Below, one piece after another: positions 9,911-18,078 of a stretch of DNA of 64,000 nt. Each line of letters starts with the position of its first letter. The first letter of the stretch is position 1. Under the pieces are notes generated by a model, which ran no database searches, was not told the origin of the DNA, and saw only the letters and a list, made by a program, of their open reading frames with translations. Source of the stretch: Burkholderiales bacterium. Lineage in GTDB: Bacteria > Pseudomonadota > Gammaproteobacteria > Burkholderiales > Burkholderiaceae_C. Position numbers and translations under genes: made by a program. The stretch covers positions 1 through 64,000 of the forward strand of contig JAFLDE010000015.1 of NCBI GenBank assembly GCA_017302655.1, in the 5' to 3' direction.

Positions 9911-10867
9911 GTGTCTGAGACCTTCGAGCTCGACGACGGAGCCGGGCTGCGCTTGCAATTCAGCGCTCTGGGTGCGTGTTGGTTGGGGGGGCAACTGCAG
10001 GGTCGTGAACTGCTGCTGAGCTTGGGGTCGCCCGAACAGCATGCGGCACAGCCGGGTTTCGTTGGTGGCATCGTGGGTCGCTACGCCAACCGCATCGGCG
10101 GTGCACGCTTCCCTGTGGACGGTCAACTGCACCAGTTGCCGCCCAATGAAGGTCCCAACTTGCTGCACGGCGGCGCGCCGGGTTTTCACACCCGCCTTTG
10201 GACGGTTCGACGGCACGACGCTCATGCCCTGCACTTGGCCCTGCATGCAAGCGACGGCGACCAAGGGTTTCCCGGTGCGCTCGATATAGAGCTCAGCTAC
10301 TGCCTCTTGGGCCCCGGACACCTGCGTCTTGCCTGGGCGGTGCGCTGCAGCCGCCCTTGCCCGGTCAACCTAACCAGCCATGCCTACTTCAACCTCGATG
10401 GCGACGGATGCAGCATCGAGGGTCATCGCTTGCAGGTGGACGCATCACGCGTGCTGCTCACCGGCCCGCAGGGCCTGCCGCTCGGTGAGCCCTCCGATGT
10501 GACGGGCACGCGATTCGACCTGCGCGAACCCGGGCCGGCCTGCGGCCGCGACGGCGCAGGTTTCGACCACAACTTCTGCTGGACGCCGCTTTTTGAAGGT
10601 GGCAGGGGGGCCCGGCTGCTGTCTGCAGACGGCCGCGTGTCTTTGCAGGTGACCAGCGACTTGCCAGGCCTCCAGGTCTACACGGGCGACCACTTGCGTG
10701 AAGCTCGCCGGCTGGATGGCTCGGCAACACCGCCCCGCGCCGGCTTGGCGCTGGAGCCGCAGTACTGGCCCGATAGCCCGAACCACGCTCACTGGCCGCA
10801 GTCGCTGGTGCGACCGGGTCTGGTGCAGGAGCATGGCATCGACTACCGCTTCAAGTGGCAGGCTTGA
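9911..10867 (+). CDS. galM: Aldose 1-epimerase (mutarotase)
   Basis: Interconverts alpha and beta anomers of free sugars, useful after hydrolysis of xylo-oligosaccharides. Family landmarks are GRYANRIGGARF, NLLHGG (first His), TSHAYFNLDG (catalytic His) and the late LALEPQYWPDSPNH, which carries the catalytic Glu. About 318 residues from GTG 9911, slightly short for the family. The frame is open back to 9761, but those 50 extra residues do not look like protein of this family and no ribosome site stands out, so the start is uncertain. No signal peptide is evident. Confidence 0.85.
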   Translation: MSETFELDDGAGLRLQFSALGACWLGGQLQGRELLLSLGSPEQHAAQPGFVGGIVGRYANRIGGARFPVDGQLHQLPPNEGPNLLHGGAPGFHTRLWTVRRHDAHALHLALHASDGDQGFPGALDIELSYCLLGPGHLRLAWAVRCSRPCPVNLTSHAYFNLDGDGCSIEGHRLQVDASRVLLTGPQGLPLGEPSDVTGTRFDLREPGPACGRDGAGFDHNFCWTPLFEGGRGARLLSADGRVSLQVTSDLPGLQVYTGDHLREARRLDGSATPPRAGLALEPQYWPDSPNHAHWPQSLVRPGLVQEHGIDYRFKWQA

Positions 10868-11240
10868 GGCCCAAGCCGAGGCGCAAGCTCTCGGCCAGGC
10901 GCGGTGCGAACGGCGAGGCCTGATGGGCATCCTCGATCTGTCGCGGCTGAGCGGGTGGCGCCGCAGCGGCGGGATCCCCTGGTTCCAGAATCACCAAGGC
11001 CAGAGCCTCATACGGCGGGGCCGGCCACTCTGGCTGCGTGCCGCAGGGTCCGCAGCATCAACCCGTGCCTGCTTCCGGCGCTCTGCGCCGATCGGTGCCG
11101 CATCTTTCAGTCCTTGCGAGGCCAAGTTGATGCCCAGAGACCCACGCGGTTGGCCTTGCAGGTCGTGGCTGGAGCGAAGGTGGGTCCTCCCGAACTCGCC
11201 TTGGTGACTTGTCGGCCAACCCTTGCTGAGGCCCTGTCAA
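10868..11240. other. 373-base gap, no supported gene; possible eroded coding sequence
   Basis: No open frame here looks like a normal gene. One minus-strand stretch (about 11060 to 10870) is open for about 65 codons and has protein-like composition (PAPPYEALALVILEPGDP), but a stop precedes it and it has no start. With the GH3 remnant close by, a decayed gene end is possible. I see no operator or terminator. Confidence 0.3.
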
Positions 11241-12872
11241 TCAGGGGCTGAAGGCCTGGACGGCGTAGAGCCCGATCAGCGCGCCGGTGAAGTGCAGGCC
11301 ATCGCCCGCCGCTTGCACGGAAATGTCGCGCGCGTCCACCGAGGCTGGCAGCGCACGCCAACCTGCATCCGTCGTCGCAAGGTCAAAGCTGACGCGGTCG
11401 CCATCGCAGCGCATGCGCAAGCGAAGCGATGCCGCGCCATGGCCCAGCGCCAGCGCACCGACTCGCTGCGCGTGGCCCGCATTCACTTGCTCCACCGCCA
11501 CTTGCAACTCGCTGCCCACCCGTCCGGCGAGCAGCCGCAGTTGCTGGCGCTCGCTCTGAAACAGCAGCAGCCCTGCAACGCCCTGCGAAGGGGGTGCCAG
11601 CGCACACTCGGCTTCGAATGCGCCGTGCTGCACTCGGCGCAGCAGCACGGCAGGTGTCTGCTCGGACGAATCGGCACGGTCTGCGCGCACGGGGAGGTGC
11701 AGCTTGCCGTCCACCACACGCGCCGCGTGCGGTGCGCGCAGCGCCAGCCAGTAGGCGTCCAGCGTGTCACCGGCTTGCCAGCGAAAGCTCGCGGGCTGCG
11801 GACGCTGGGTGGCCCCGAACGGAGCGCGGAGCCGAAGCGGGATACGTTCGCGGCGGGGCAGGATGCGCGGCCAGCCGTCGGCAGTCCATTGCACTGGCAG
11901 CAGGAAGGTCTCGCGACCGTTCAGCCAGTGACCTCCGCGACGCACGCGGTTGTCGGGCCGGCAGGCCAGGAAGCTGGCCCACCAACTGCCATCGGCCAAT
12001 TCCACGAGTTGCGCGTGGCCGGCGCAGGTCACGGCGTCGGGCGCACTCGGGTCCAGGTCGCGCTGGGTGAGGATTGGGTTGCCCGCTTGCCAGGCTTCGA
12101 ACGGACCGTCGAGTGAGTGCGCGCGAAGGATCACCTGCGAGTGTTCCAGGGAGGTGCCGCCTTCGGCACAGCACAGGTAAAGCCACTCCCCGCGCCGAAA
12201 CAGGTGCGGACCCTCAATCCAGATTGGCCGCGAGGAGGGGTCGGCGCCGCCGTCGACCAGCATGCGGCGCGGGCCGACCATCTTCAGGGTCTGCAGATCG
12301 ATGCGTTGCAGCCACAGGGCTCTGTGGCCGTCGTAGCGCGGGGGGCCTTGCGGCTCGTCGTTGTGAACGATCCAGGCGCTGCCGTCGCGATCCACAAAAA
12401 GCGAAGGGTCGATGCCGCCGAAGTCCAGCCACACAGGATCGCTCCATGGGCCTTCCGGCTTCTCGGCCGTGAGGATGAAGTTGCCGCCAGCGTCGACCAT
12501 GGTGCAAAGCAGGTACCAGCGGCCGGCATGGTGGCTGAGGCTGGGTGCGAACAGGCCACGCGAGGTCGACAGACCCGCGTAGCGAAGCTGCGTGGGCCGA
12601 TCGATGGCGTGCGTGAGCAACGACCAGTTCACCAGGTCTCGGCTGTGGTGGATGGGCAGGCCAGGGAACTGCGTGAAGCTGGAGTTGGCGAGATGGAAGT
12701 CGGCGCCCACCCGGATCAGCGTGGGGTCGGGCCAGCAGCCGCTGAGGATGGGATTGAGGAACTCCCCCGGCGCCGCGGAAGTGGGAAGGAGCGCCGAGTT
12801 CAGAGCCTGGTAGGCGAAGCCGCTGAAGACCGCTCGGGGCGTCGGGGAAGATTGGGATCGTTCGGAGTTCAA
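11241..12872 (-). CDS. GH43 glycoside hydrolase, beta-xylosidase/arabinofuranosidase (subfamily 12-like)
   Basis: Exo-acting enzyme on xylan-derived oligosaccharides or arabinose side chains. From TTG 12872 it has 543 residues, with base D49 (CWPDPTLI), D155 (GIDPSLF) and acid E220 (IEGPHLF), followed by a C-terminal beta-sandwich. I chose TTG 12872 because AAGGAG lies seven bases upstream; the frame is open to 12974, but the extra 34 residues (Pro/Gln rich) look unlike the family. It lies downstream of the LacI regulator gene on the same strand and probably shares its message. There is no evident signal peptide, suggesting intracellular action. Confidence 0.88.
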   Translation of the reverse strand: MNSERSQSSPTPRAVFSGFAYQALNSALLPTSAAPGEFLNPILSGCWPDPTLIRVGADFHLANSSFTQFPGLPIHHSRDLVNWSLLTHAIDRPTQLRYAGLSTSRGLFAPSLSHHAGRWYLLCTMVDAGGNFILTAEKPEGPWSDPVWLDFGGIDPSLFVDRDGSAWIVHNDEPQGPPRYDGHRALWLQRIDLQTLKMVGPRRMLVDGGADPSSRPIWIEGPHLFRRGEWLYLCCAEGGTSLEHSQVILRAHSLDGPFEAWQAGNPILTQRDLDPSAPDAVTCAGHAQLVELADGSWWASFLACRPDNRVRRGGHWLNGRETFLLPVQWTADGWPRILPRRERIPLRLRAPFGATQRPQPASFRWQAGDTLDAYWLALRAPHAARVVDGKLHLPVRADRADSSEQTPAVLLRRVQHGAFEAECALAPPSQGVAGLLLFQSERQQLRLLAGRVGSELQVAVEQVNAGHAQRVGALALGHGAASLRLRMRCDGDRVSFDLATTDAGWRALPASVDARDISVQAAGDGLHFTGALIGLYAVQAFSP

Positions 12873-13017
12873 TGCCTGCTCCTTGGGTGGGCAGGGGTGC
12901 TGGCTGGTGCAGATCGGCGCAGCCGGTTGGCCGTTGGGGCCGTCTTGACGCCCTTGCGCATCCCATTGCGCCAAGCCCTGCGCAGCATGTCTTCAGATGG
13001 GGCGCTTTGCGCTGGGG

Positions 13018-14067
13018 CTAAGTCACCCGAGGCCGCACACGCGGGGCTGCATCGGACTGGCGCCGCACGAGTTCGTGTTCCAGCACCTGGTGCGCCACGA
13101 GGTCCTCCTGGCCGCTACGGCGCGCGCGGATTTGCCTCACCAGCAACTCCACGGCGCGACGCGCCATTTCGGCAATCGGCTGGCGGATGGTGCTCAGTTC
13201 GGGCCAGATGGTGGTGGCGATAGCGGTGTCGTCGAAGCCCACGACGGTCAGGTCGCTGGGCACATCGAGGCCTTGCCGGTGAGCGACGGCCACGGCCGCG
13301 GCGGCCATGTCGTCGTTGGCGGCGAACACGGCGGTCGGTCTTGGTTCCAGGGTCAGCAGCTGCTCGGCTGCGTCGAGCCCCGAGCGGTAGGAGAACAGCC
13401 CAGGTGCGACGAGCGACTCGTCGAAGGGGATCTGCGCGGATTCCAGCGCATCGCGATAGCCCTGCAGCCGGTGCGCGCTGGCAGTCTGGAGCGGATGGCC
13501 GGTGATGAAGCCGATGCGCTGGTGGCCGAGCGCCAGCACGTGTCGGGTGATCTCGAAAGCAGCGCGACGGTCGTCGATGTCAACGGTGTTGCAAAACTCG
13601 TCGGGCCGGCCGCTGGCCACGAGCACCGTGGGCAGTCCCAGTTCGACCAACGTGGCGAGCAATTCGGGCATGTCACACAGAGGCGGAGGCAGCACAAGGC
13701 CGTCGATGCCGCTGGCCACCAATTCGCGAGCGTGAGAGGACTCGTCGGCTTCGACGTCGCACTTCTCCACCACCAGTTGCACATGGGCGCGGCTGGACTG
13801 GTCGAGCAATCCAACCAGGAACTCGCTCAGGTAAGCCGCGCTGGGGTTGCTGTAGAGCACACCCACACGAATCTGCTCGGACCCCGCGAGCCGCTGCGCC
13901 GCGGTGTTGGGGCGGTAGTTCAGACGGGTGATAGCGGCCTGGACCTTTTCGCGCGTGCTGTCGCGCACGTGACCGACGCCGTTGATAACGCGCGACACGG
14001 TCATGGGCGACACGCCGGCGAGTCGGGCGACCACTTCGATGGTAGGGGCGTTGCTCTTTTGGGCCAT
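13018..14067 (-). CDS. LacI-family transcriptional regulator, probable xylan/xylose repressor
   Basis: 349 residues from ATG 14067. It has an N-terminal helix-turn-helix (TIEVVARLAGVSPMTVSRVI) and hinge (YRPNTAAQRLAG), then a periplasmic-binding-protein-like effector domain ending FDDTAIATTIWPELSTIRQP. The frame extends 34 codons further upstream without resembling the family. It is divergent from the xylo-oligosaccharide transporter and surrounded by xylan genes. I infer that it is the XylR-type repressor acting on the AGCGCT palindromes at 6949, 9619 and 14231. The effector is probably xylose or a xylo-oligosaccharide. Confidence 0.88.
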   Translation of the reverse strand: MAQKSNAPTIEVVARLAGVSPMTVSRVINGVGHVRDSTREKVQAAITRLNYRPNTAAQRLAGSEQIRVGVLYSNPSAAYLSEFLVGLLDQSSRAHVQLVVEKCDVEADESSHARELVASGIDGLVLPPPLCDMPELLATLVELGLPTVLVASGRPDEFCNTVDIDDRRAAFEITRHVLALGHQRIGFITGHPLQTASAHRLQGYRDALESAQIPFDESLVAPGLFSYRSGLDAAEQLLTLEPRPTAVFAANDDMAAAAVAVAHRQGLDVPSDLTVVGFDDTAIATTIWPELSTIRQPIAEMARRAVELLVRQIRARRSGQEDLVAHQVLEHELVRRQSDAAPRVRPRVT

Positions 14068-14230
14068 GGATATGAGCGAGGTTGCGTCGCAATTGTGAGC
14101 GGTATCTCGTTGAGGCCCATACGGACTCTCCCCATCCGAGCTTGGTACGACTTCGCGCCGCTGGATCACTCGCAGTTATGCAAGGGGGAACCCTTGTTGA
14201 CGCGACGTCACTTGCTTGAAAAGATCCAAA

Positions 14231-14244
14231 TGTTCGCGCTACCA
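14231..14244 (+). promoter_or_regulatory. Probable XylR-type LacI operator between the lacI gene and the CUT1 transporter
   Basis: Plus strand TGTTCGCGCTACCA; the minus strand TGGTAGCGCGAACA matches the consensus half TGNTAGCGC. It sits in the 505-base divergent region, 164 bases from the regulator start and 329 bases from the binding-protein start. The remaining leader (14245-14572) has no gene I can support; it may hold the transporter promoter and an unusually long untranslated leader. Confidence 0.6.
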
Positions 14245-14572
14245 GTGTCTTTAAAGGGACTTGCGCTTCTAGCGCGCGCACCAGATACCCGGCGTCAGAG
14301 CACCCCGTGACCTGTCCTTACACGGGCATCCATGCAGCCCAGGAGACCCCAAATGTGCAGTCCCAGCGCCTCTCCGAGTCGGAGACTGGCCGCCGCCCGT
14401 TGCCAGCAAAGGCTCTGGCATCGATCGGGACCGTCCCTTAGCGCCTTGGGTCAACGGCGCGGACTTTCGCGCTCGTTGGGCCGAGGCCCTTGGAAGAGCG
14501 ATCTTGAACTGCGGGCTGTGCAGGCTTGGTGCTGCTGCCGGGTGCCGGGCGTCAGGGCAATGACTTGAGCGA

Positions 14573-15835
14573 ATGAAGATGCGCAGAAGAAATCTGATGG
14601 CCGCTGCAGGCTGCTTGCCTTGGGCTGTTCGAGCCAGTACCACCGTCCGCTGGTTGCATATAGAGCAGAACAGCGTGGTGGCGGCTTTCTACGAGGCGGC
14701 TGCCAGGGCCTTTGAGGCAGCCACACCGGGTGTGAAGGTGCACCCGCAGTTTCTGGAGAACGAGAGCTTCAAGCGCAAGCTCACCACCTTGCTGCAGTCG
14801 CGCGACCGGCCGCATGTGCTTTACAGCTGGGGTGGGGGTGCGCTTCGTGAGCAGGTGCGAGCGGGCGTGATCGAAGACCTGACCGCGTCGCTCGATCAAG
14901 GGGGGTGGCGCCAGCAGTACAGCCCCATCAGCTTGCTGCCGTATACGGTGAACGGACGCATCTACGGCGTGCCCATGCTGACCAGCCTGGTCGGGTTTTT
15001 CTACAGCAAGCCATTGTTTGCCAAGGCAGGCGTGACGGCGGAAGCCATTCGAACCTGGGACGACTTGCTGGCCGCGGTGAGAAAGCTGCAATCGGCCGGC
15101 ATCACGCCTATGGTGGCTGGTGGGGCCGACAAATGGACCCTGATGTTCTATTGGGCGTTCCTGGCCCTTCGTCTGGGCGGACGCGCGGCGCTCGAACTGG
15201 CCATGCAGGGCAAGACGGTCGATGGATTCGCTGGCCCAAGTTTTGTGCGCGCCGGCGAATTGTTTCGCCAGCTCACGGACATGAGGCCCTTCCAGCCGGG
15301 CTTCCTCGCCGCGAGCTATCCGCAGTCTGCCGGCCAGTTCGGTGACGGCAGGGGCGCCATGATCCTCATGCTGGACCAGTTGCGAACCGCCATGCAATCC
15401 AACGCGGCCAACAAGGTCGGGGTTCCTGACGCGGATCTGGGGTGGTTCCCGTTCCCGACCGTGCCGGGGGGCAAGGGCCACGCGGACGACACGATGGGCG
15501 GCATGAATGGCTGGCTCGTCACCAAGGGGGCGCCGCGCGAGGCCGTCGCATTCTTGCGTTTCTTCCTCTCGCCGGCTTGGCAGCGTCAGGCCGGTGAGAG
15601 CGGTTGGTTCATTCCGGTGACGCCGGAGGCGCGTGCTGCGCTCAACAAGCCACTCCTGCAGCGCATGGCCGAAGCCGTCGGCCGCTCGCCCTATCACCAG
15701 CTTTTCCTGGATCAGTTGCTCGGACCTTCGGCGGGGGCGGTACTGAACGACGTGGCAGCCGACCTGGCCAGCCAACGTCTGACGCCCAAGGCTGCTGCTG
15801 ACCGTGTGCAGGACGCTTTGAGGCAGACCTTGTGA
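14573..15835 (+). CDS. CUT1 sugar ABC transporter substrate-binding protein
   Basis: Periplasmic solute-binding protein (SBP_bac_1 family), 420 residues, delivers oligosaccharide to the permeases encoded directly downstream. The N-terminus (MKMRRRNLMAAAGCLPWAVRA) has twin arginines and a short hydrophobic stretch, so Tat or Sec export is possible. Family-like parts are LPYTVNGRIYGVPML, FFYSKPLFAKAGV and DTMGGMNGWLVTKGAP. The stop is four bases before the first permease. Placement beside the xylan repressor and its operator suggests xylo-oligosaccharides as substrate; this is inference. Confidence 0.9.
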   Translation: MKMRRRNLMAAAGCLPWAVRASTTVRWLHIEQNSVVAAFYEAAARAFEAATPGVKVHPQFLENESFKRKLTTLLQSRDRPHVLYSWGGGALREQVRAGVIEDLTASLDQGGWRQQYSPISLLPYTVNGRIYGVPMLTSLVGFFYSKPLFAKAGVTAEAIRTWDDLLAAVRKLQSAGITPMVAGGADKWTLMFYWAFLALRLGGRAALELAMQGKTVDGFAGPSFVRAGELFRQLTDMRPFQPGFLAASYPQSAGQFGDGRGAMILMLDQLRTAMQSNAANKVGVPDADLGWFPFPTVPGGKGHADDTMGGMNGWLVTKGAPREAVAFLRFFLSPAWQRQAGESGWFIPVTPEARAALNKPLLQRMAEAVGRSPYHQLFLDQLLGPSAGAVLNDVAADLASQRLTPKAAADRVQDALRQTL

Positions 15836-15839
15836 AGCC

Positions 15840-16748
15840 ATGTTTGAATGTCCGGGTTCAGGTTTGCGCCGGAGGCGGGAGGTGAGGGCTGCCTACGCCC
15901 CGCTCTGGCGCAATCAGGCCGGATGGCTGTTGCTGGTGCCAGCGATGCTGTTCTTTACCCTGTTCGTCGTGCTGCCGATGGGAGAGGCGGCCTGGTACAG
16001 CCTTCACCGCTGGAACGGGTTTGGCGACTTGACCGACTTCGTTGGCTTGCGCAATTTCGAGCGCCTGCTGGCTGGCGCGGACTTTCGCACTGCCATGCTG
16101 AACAACGGCCTGGTGATCGCTGTGTCGCTGGCAGTGCAACTGCCGCTTGCGCTGTTGCTTGCACTGCTGTTAGCCGATGCCACGCGCGCCAATCAAGCCT
16201 ACCGCCTGTTGTTCTTTCTGCCTTTCGTGCTGGCGGATGTGGCGGCTGGACTGATCTGGCGCTTTCTGCTCGATGGCGATCAAGGCCTACCGACGCTGAT
16301 GGGTCAGCCAGCGCCTCAATGGCTGGCGGACCCAGTGAGCGCTCGCGTCTGCCTGCTGGGCGTCGTCGTCTGGAAGTACTTTGGCTTTCACATGGTGCTG
16401 CTGATTGCAGCATTGCAAAGCATCGACGGCTCGTTGTACGAAGCTGCACGCATGGATGCCGCCTCCCGTTGGCGGGTGTTCCGCCGCATCACGCTGCCGC
16501 AGCTCGCCCCGACGCTGCGCCTGTGCGTGTTCTTCTCCGTGCTTGGCGCACTGCAGCTCTTCGACCTGGTGATGCCCATCACACAAGGCGGACCGTCGAA
16601 CAGTACGCACACCCTCGTTAGCTTTCTGTACCAGCACGGCGCCACCCGCATGGATGTGGGGTTCGGCAGCGCCGCAGGCGTGCTGCTCTTCTTGTTGTGC
16701 CTGGGTTTTGCGCTGGGCTGGCAACGCTGGGACCGTCGCCGTGCATAG
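15840..16748 (+). CDS. CUT1 sugar ABC transporter permease (MalF/UgpA type)
   Basis: Inner-membrane permease, 302 residues, six predicted membrane segments starting at AGWLLLVPAMLFFTLFVVLP. The conserved ATPase-coupling EAA loop is clear near residue 200 (EAARMDAASRWRVFRRITLP), followed by FDLVMPITQGGPSNST, typical of the family. It starts four bases after the binding-protein gene and overlaps the next permease by eight bases. It needs a MalK-type ATPase, and the only one in the window is at 5864-6916. Confidence 0.92.
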   Translation: MFECPGSGLRRRREVRAAYAPLWRNQAGWLLLVPAMLFFTLFVVLPMGEAAWYSLHRWNGFGDLTDFVGLRNFERLLAGADFRTAMLNNGLVIAVSLAVQLPLALLLALLLADATRANQAYRLLFFLPFVLADVAAGLIWRFLLDGDQGLPTLMGQPAPQWLADPVSARVCLLGVVVWKYFGFHMVLLIAALQSIDGSLYEAARMDAASRWRVFRRITLPQLAPTLRLCVFFSVLGALQLFDLVMPITQGGPSNSTHTLVSFLYQHGATRMDVGFGSAAGVLLFLLCLGFALGWQRWDRRRA

Positions 16749-17565
16749 CCCCTTGCCTTCCTGGGCGCGCCATTGGGTGCTGCTGACCGTGGCTGCATTG
16801 GTGCTGTTGCCATTGCTGGCGACTCTGTTCGGGGGCCTGAAGAGTCTGGGTGAGTTGCGCGCCCATCCCATGGCGTTACCGCAGCAATGGATGTGGAGCA
16901 ACTGGTGGGAGATCCTTCAGGGGCAACGCTACTGGGCACAGATGGGGAATTCGCTGCAGATCGCACTGCTGAGCGTGGGTCTGACCGTCGTGCTTGCGAG
17001 CTTGGCCGCCTTCTCGCTGGCGTTCATGAAGCTGCGAGGGGCCAATCTGCTGCTGGGCTACATCATGTTGGGGCTGATGTTCCCGCTCGCCGCGTCCATC
17101 CTGCCGCTGTTCCTTCGCGTGCGCGACCTCGGCCTGCTGGACTCAGCCTGGGGGGTGGTGCTGCCGCAAGCTGCGTTCGGGTTGGCCACCGCGGTGCTGC
17201 TGCTGAAGAACGCGTTCCAAGCGCTGCCAAGGGAACTGCTGGAGGCGGCCGTGATGGACGCCTGCCCTTGGTGGCGCTGCTGCTGGCGCATCGTCTTGCC
17301 ACTGGCTCGGCCCACCTTGGCGACCGTGGCGGTGCTCAGTTTCGTTGGCAGCTGGAACGCGTATCTGCTGCCCTTGGTGGTGCTGAACGACGACAAGGCC
17401 TACCCCTGGCCACTGGGCATCATGGCCTACCAGGGGGAATACACCACCGACTGGCAGTTGGTACTGGCCTTCGTCACGCTGACCTTGTTGCCGGCCGTCC
17501 TGCTTTTCCTGTTGGCGCAGCGGCACATCGTGGCCGGACTCACCGCTGGAGCGGTGAAGTCATGA
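16741..17565 (+). CDS. CUT1 sugar ABC transporter permease (MalG/UgpE type)
   Basis: Second inner-membrane permease of the transporter, 274 residues from GTG 16741. I chose this start because the frame before it lies inside the first permease gene. Membrane segments begin at HWVLLTVAALVLLPLLATLF, and the EAA loop is LLEAAVMDACPWWRCCWRIV. The C-terminus LAQRHIVAGLTAGAVKS is the usual MalG-type ending that touches the ATPase. It overlaps the first permease by eight bases. Confidence 0.92.
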   Translation: MHSPLPSWARHWVLLTVAALVLLPLLATLFGGLKSLGELRAHPMALPQQWMWSNWWEILQGQRYWAQMGNSLQIALLSVGLTVVLASLAAFSLAFMKLRGANLLLGYIMLGLMFPLAASILPLFLRVRDLGLLDSAWGVVLPQAAFGLATAVLLLKNAFQALPRELLEAAVMDACPWWRCCWRIVLPLARPTLATVAVLSFVGSWNAYLLPLVVLNDDKAYPWPLGIMAYQGEYTTDWQLVLAFVTLTLLPAVLLFLLAQRHIVAGLTAGAVKS

Positions 17566-17911
17566 GCGAAGGCCTGTTGCCCGCTGGATTCGCCGGTCGA
17601 TCGGTCTGCTTGCAGCGGCCTGGTTTGCGGGCAGTTCGGGGCTGGTTGACGAAAAGTGACCTTTCGAGCGGGTCGGCCTCCATTCGCCCATGCATTGGCT
17701 GGCTCCACTGGTGTGGTCCTGCGTGTCACTGGGATCGGCCACGCCTGCGCGCGGTGACGCCACCGCACTGCGTTCGCCCGGACTGCGGCAGCCAGAAGTG
17801 CTACGCCCTGCTCCCAATGGGCAGGCGTTCTGTGCATGGGGCCTCATGAGCAGCGCTCGACGCCACGCATGTTTTGTTAACCCCTGTGAAAACACGGATA
17901 CCCAAAACCTG
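17566..17911. other. Intergenic stretch after the transporter, no convincing gene
   Basis: An ATG at 17562 overlaps the permease stop (ATGA) and opens a 95-codon frame to 17849. Its translation is rich in Arg, Trp and Cys and resembles nothing I know. A second frame starts at 17690 with a signal-like MHWLAPLVWSCVSLG but soon loses protein character. These may be the worn remains of a gene that once ended this operon. AT content rises after 17860, where the receptor promoter begins. Confidence 0.3.
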
Positions 17912-17953
17912 TTGTTCACATAACCTTGCGCCACTAAACAGACAACGTTGTCA
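17912..17953 (+). promoter_or_regulatory. Promoter with LacI-type palindrome controlling the TonB receptor
   Basis: A -35-like TTGTTC (17912-17917), a 17-base spacer and a -10-like TAAACA (17935-17940) are followed directly by AGACAACGTTGTCA (17940-17953). ACAACGTTGT is a perfect palindrome with the central CG of LacI-family sites. It covers the expected transcription start, a classic repressor position. The same site occurs at 31879-31892. The second LacI protein (25238-26260) is the likely binder. The leader to the ATG at 18079 is about 125 bases. Confidence 0.7.
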
Positions 17954-18078
17954 TCCGCGGCGAGACGGGGCGGAGCTCCCTGAATCAGCGGTGGCAGTGA
18001 GTAGAGATGGGGCCTAGGCCAGCCGTGGCAGCCCCTGCAGTCCGGTCGATGTATCCACCCAGCCCGTTGAGGAGACAC

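Noticed and set aside
14091-14104. AATTGTGAGCGGTA resembling the left half of the E. coli lac operator
   Set aside because: Only a half-site without symmetry and a single occurrence; probably chance, though it lies near the lacI-family start.
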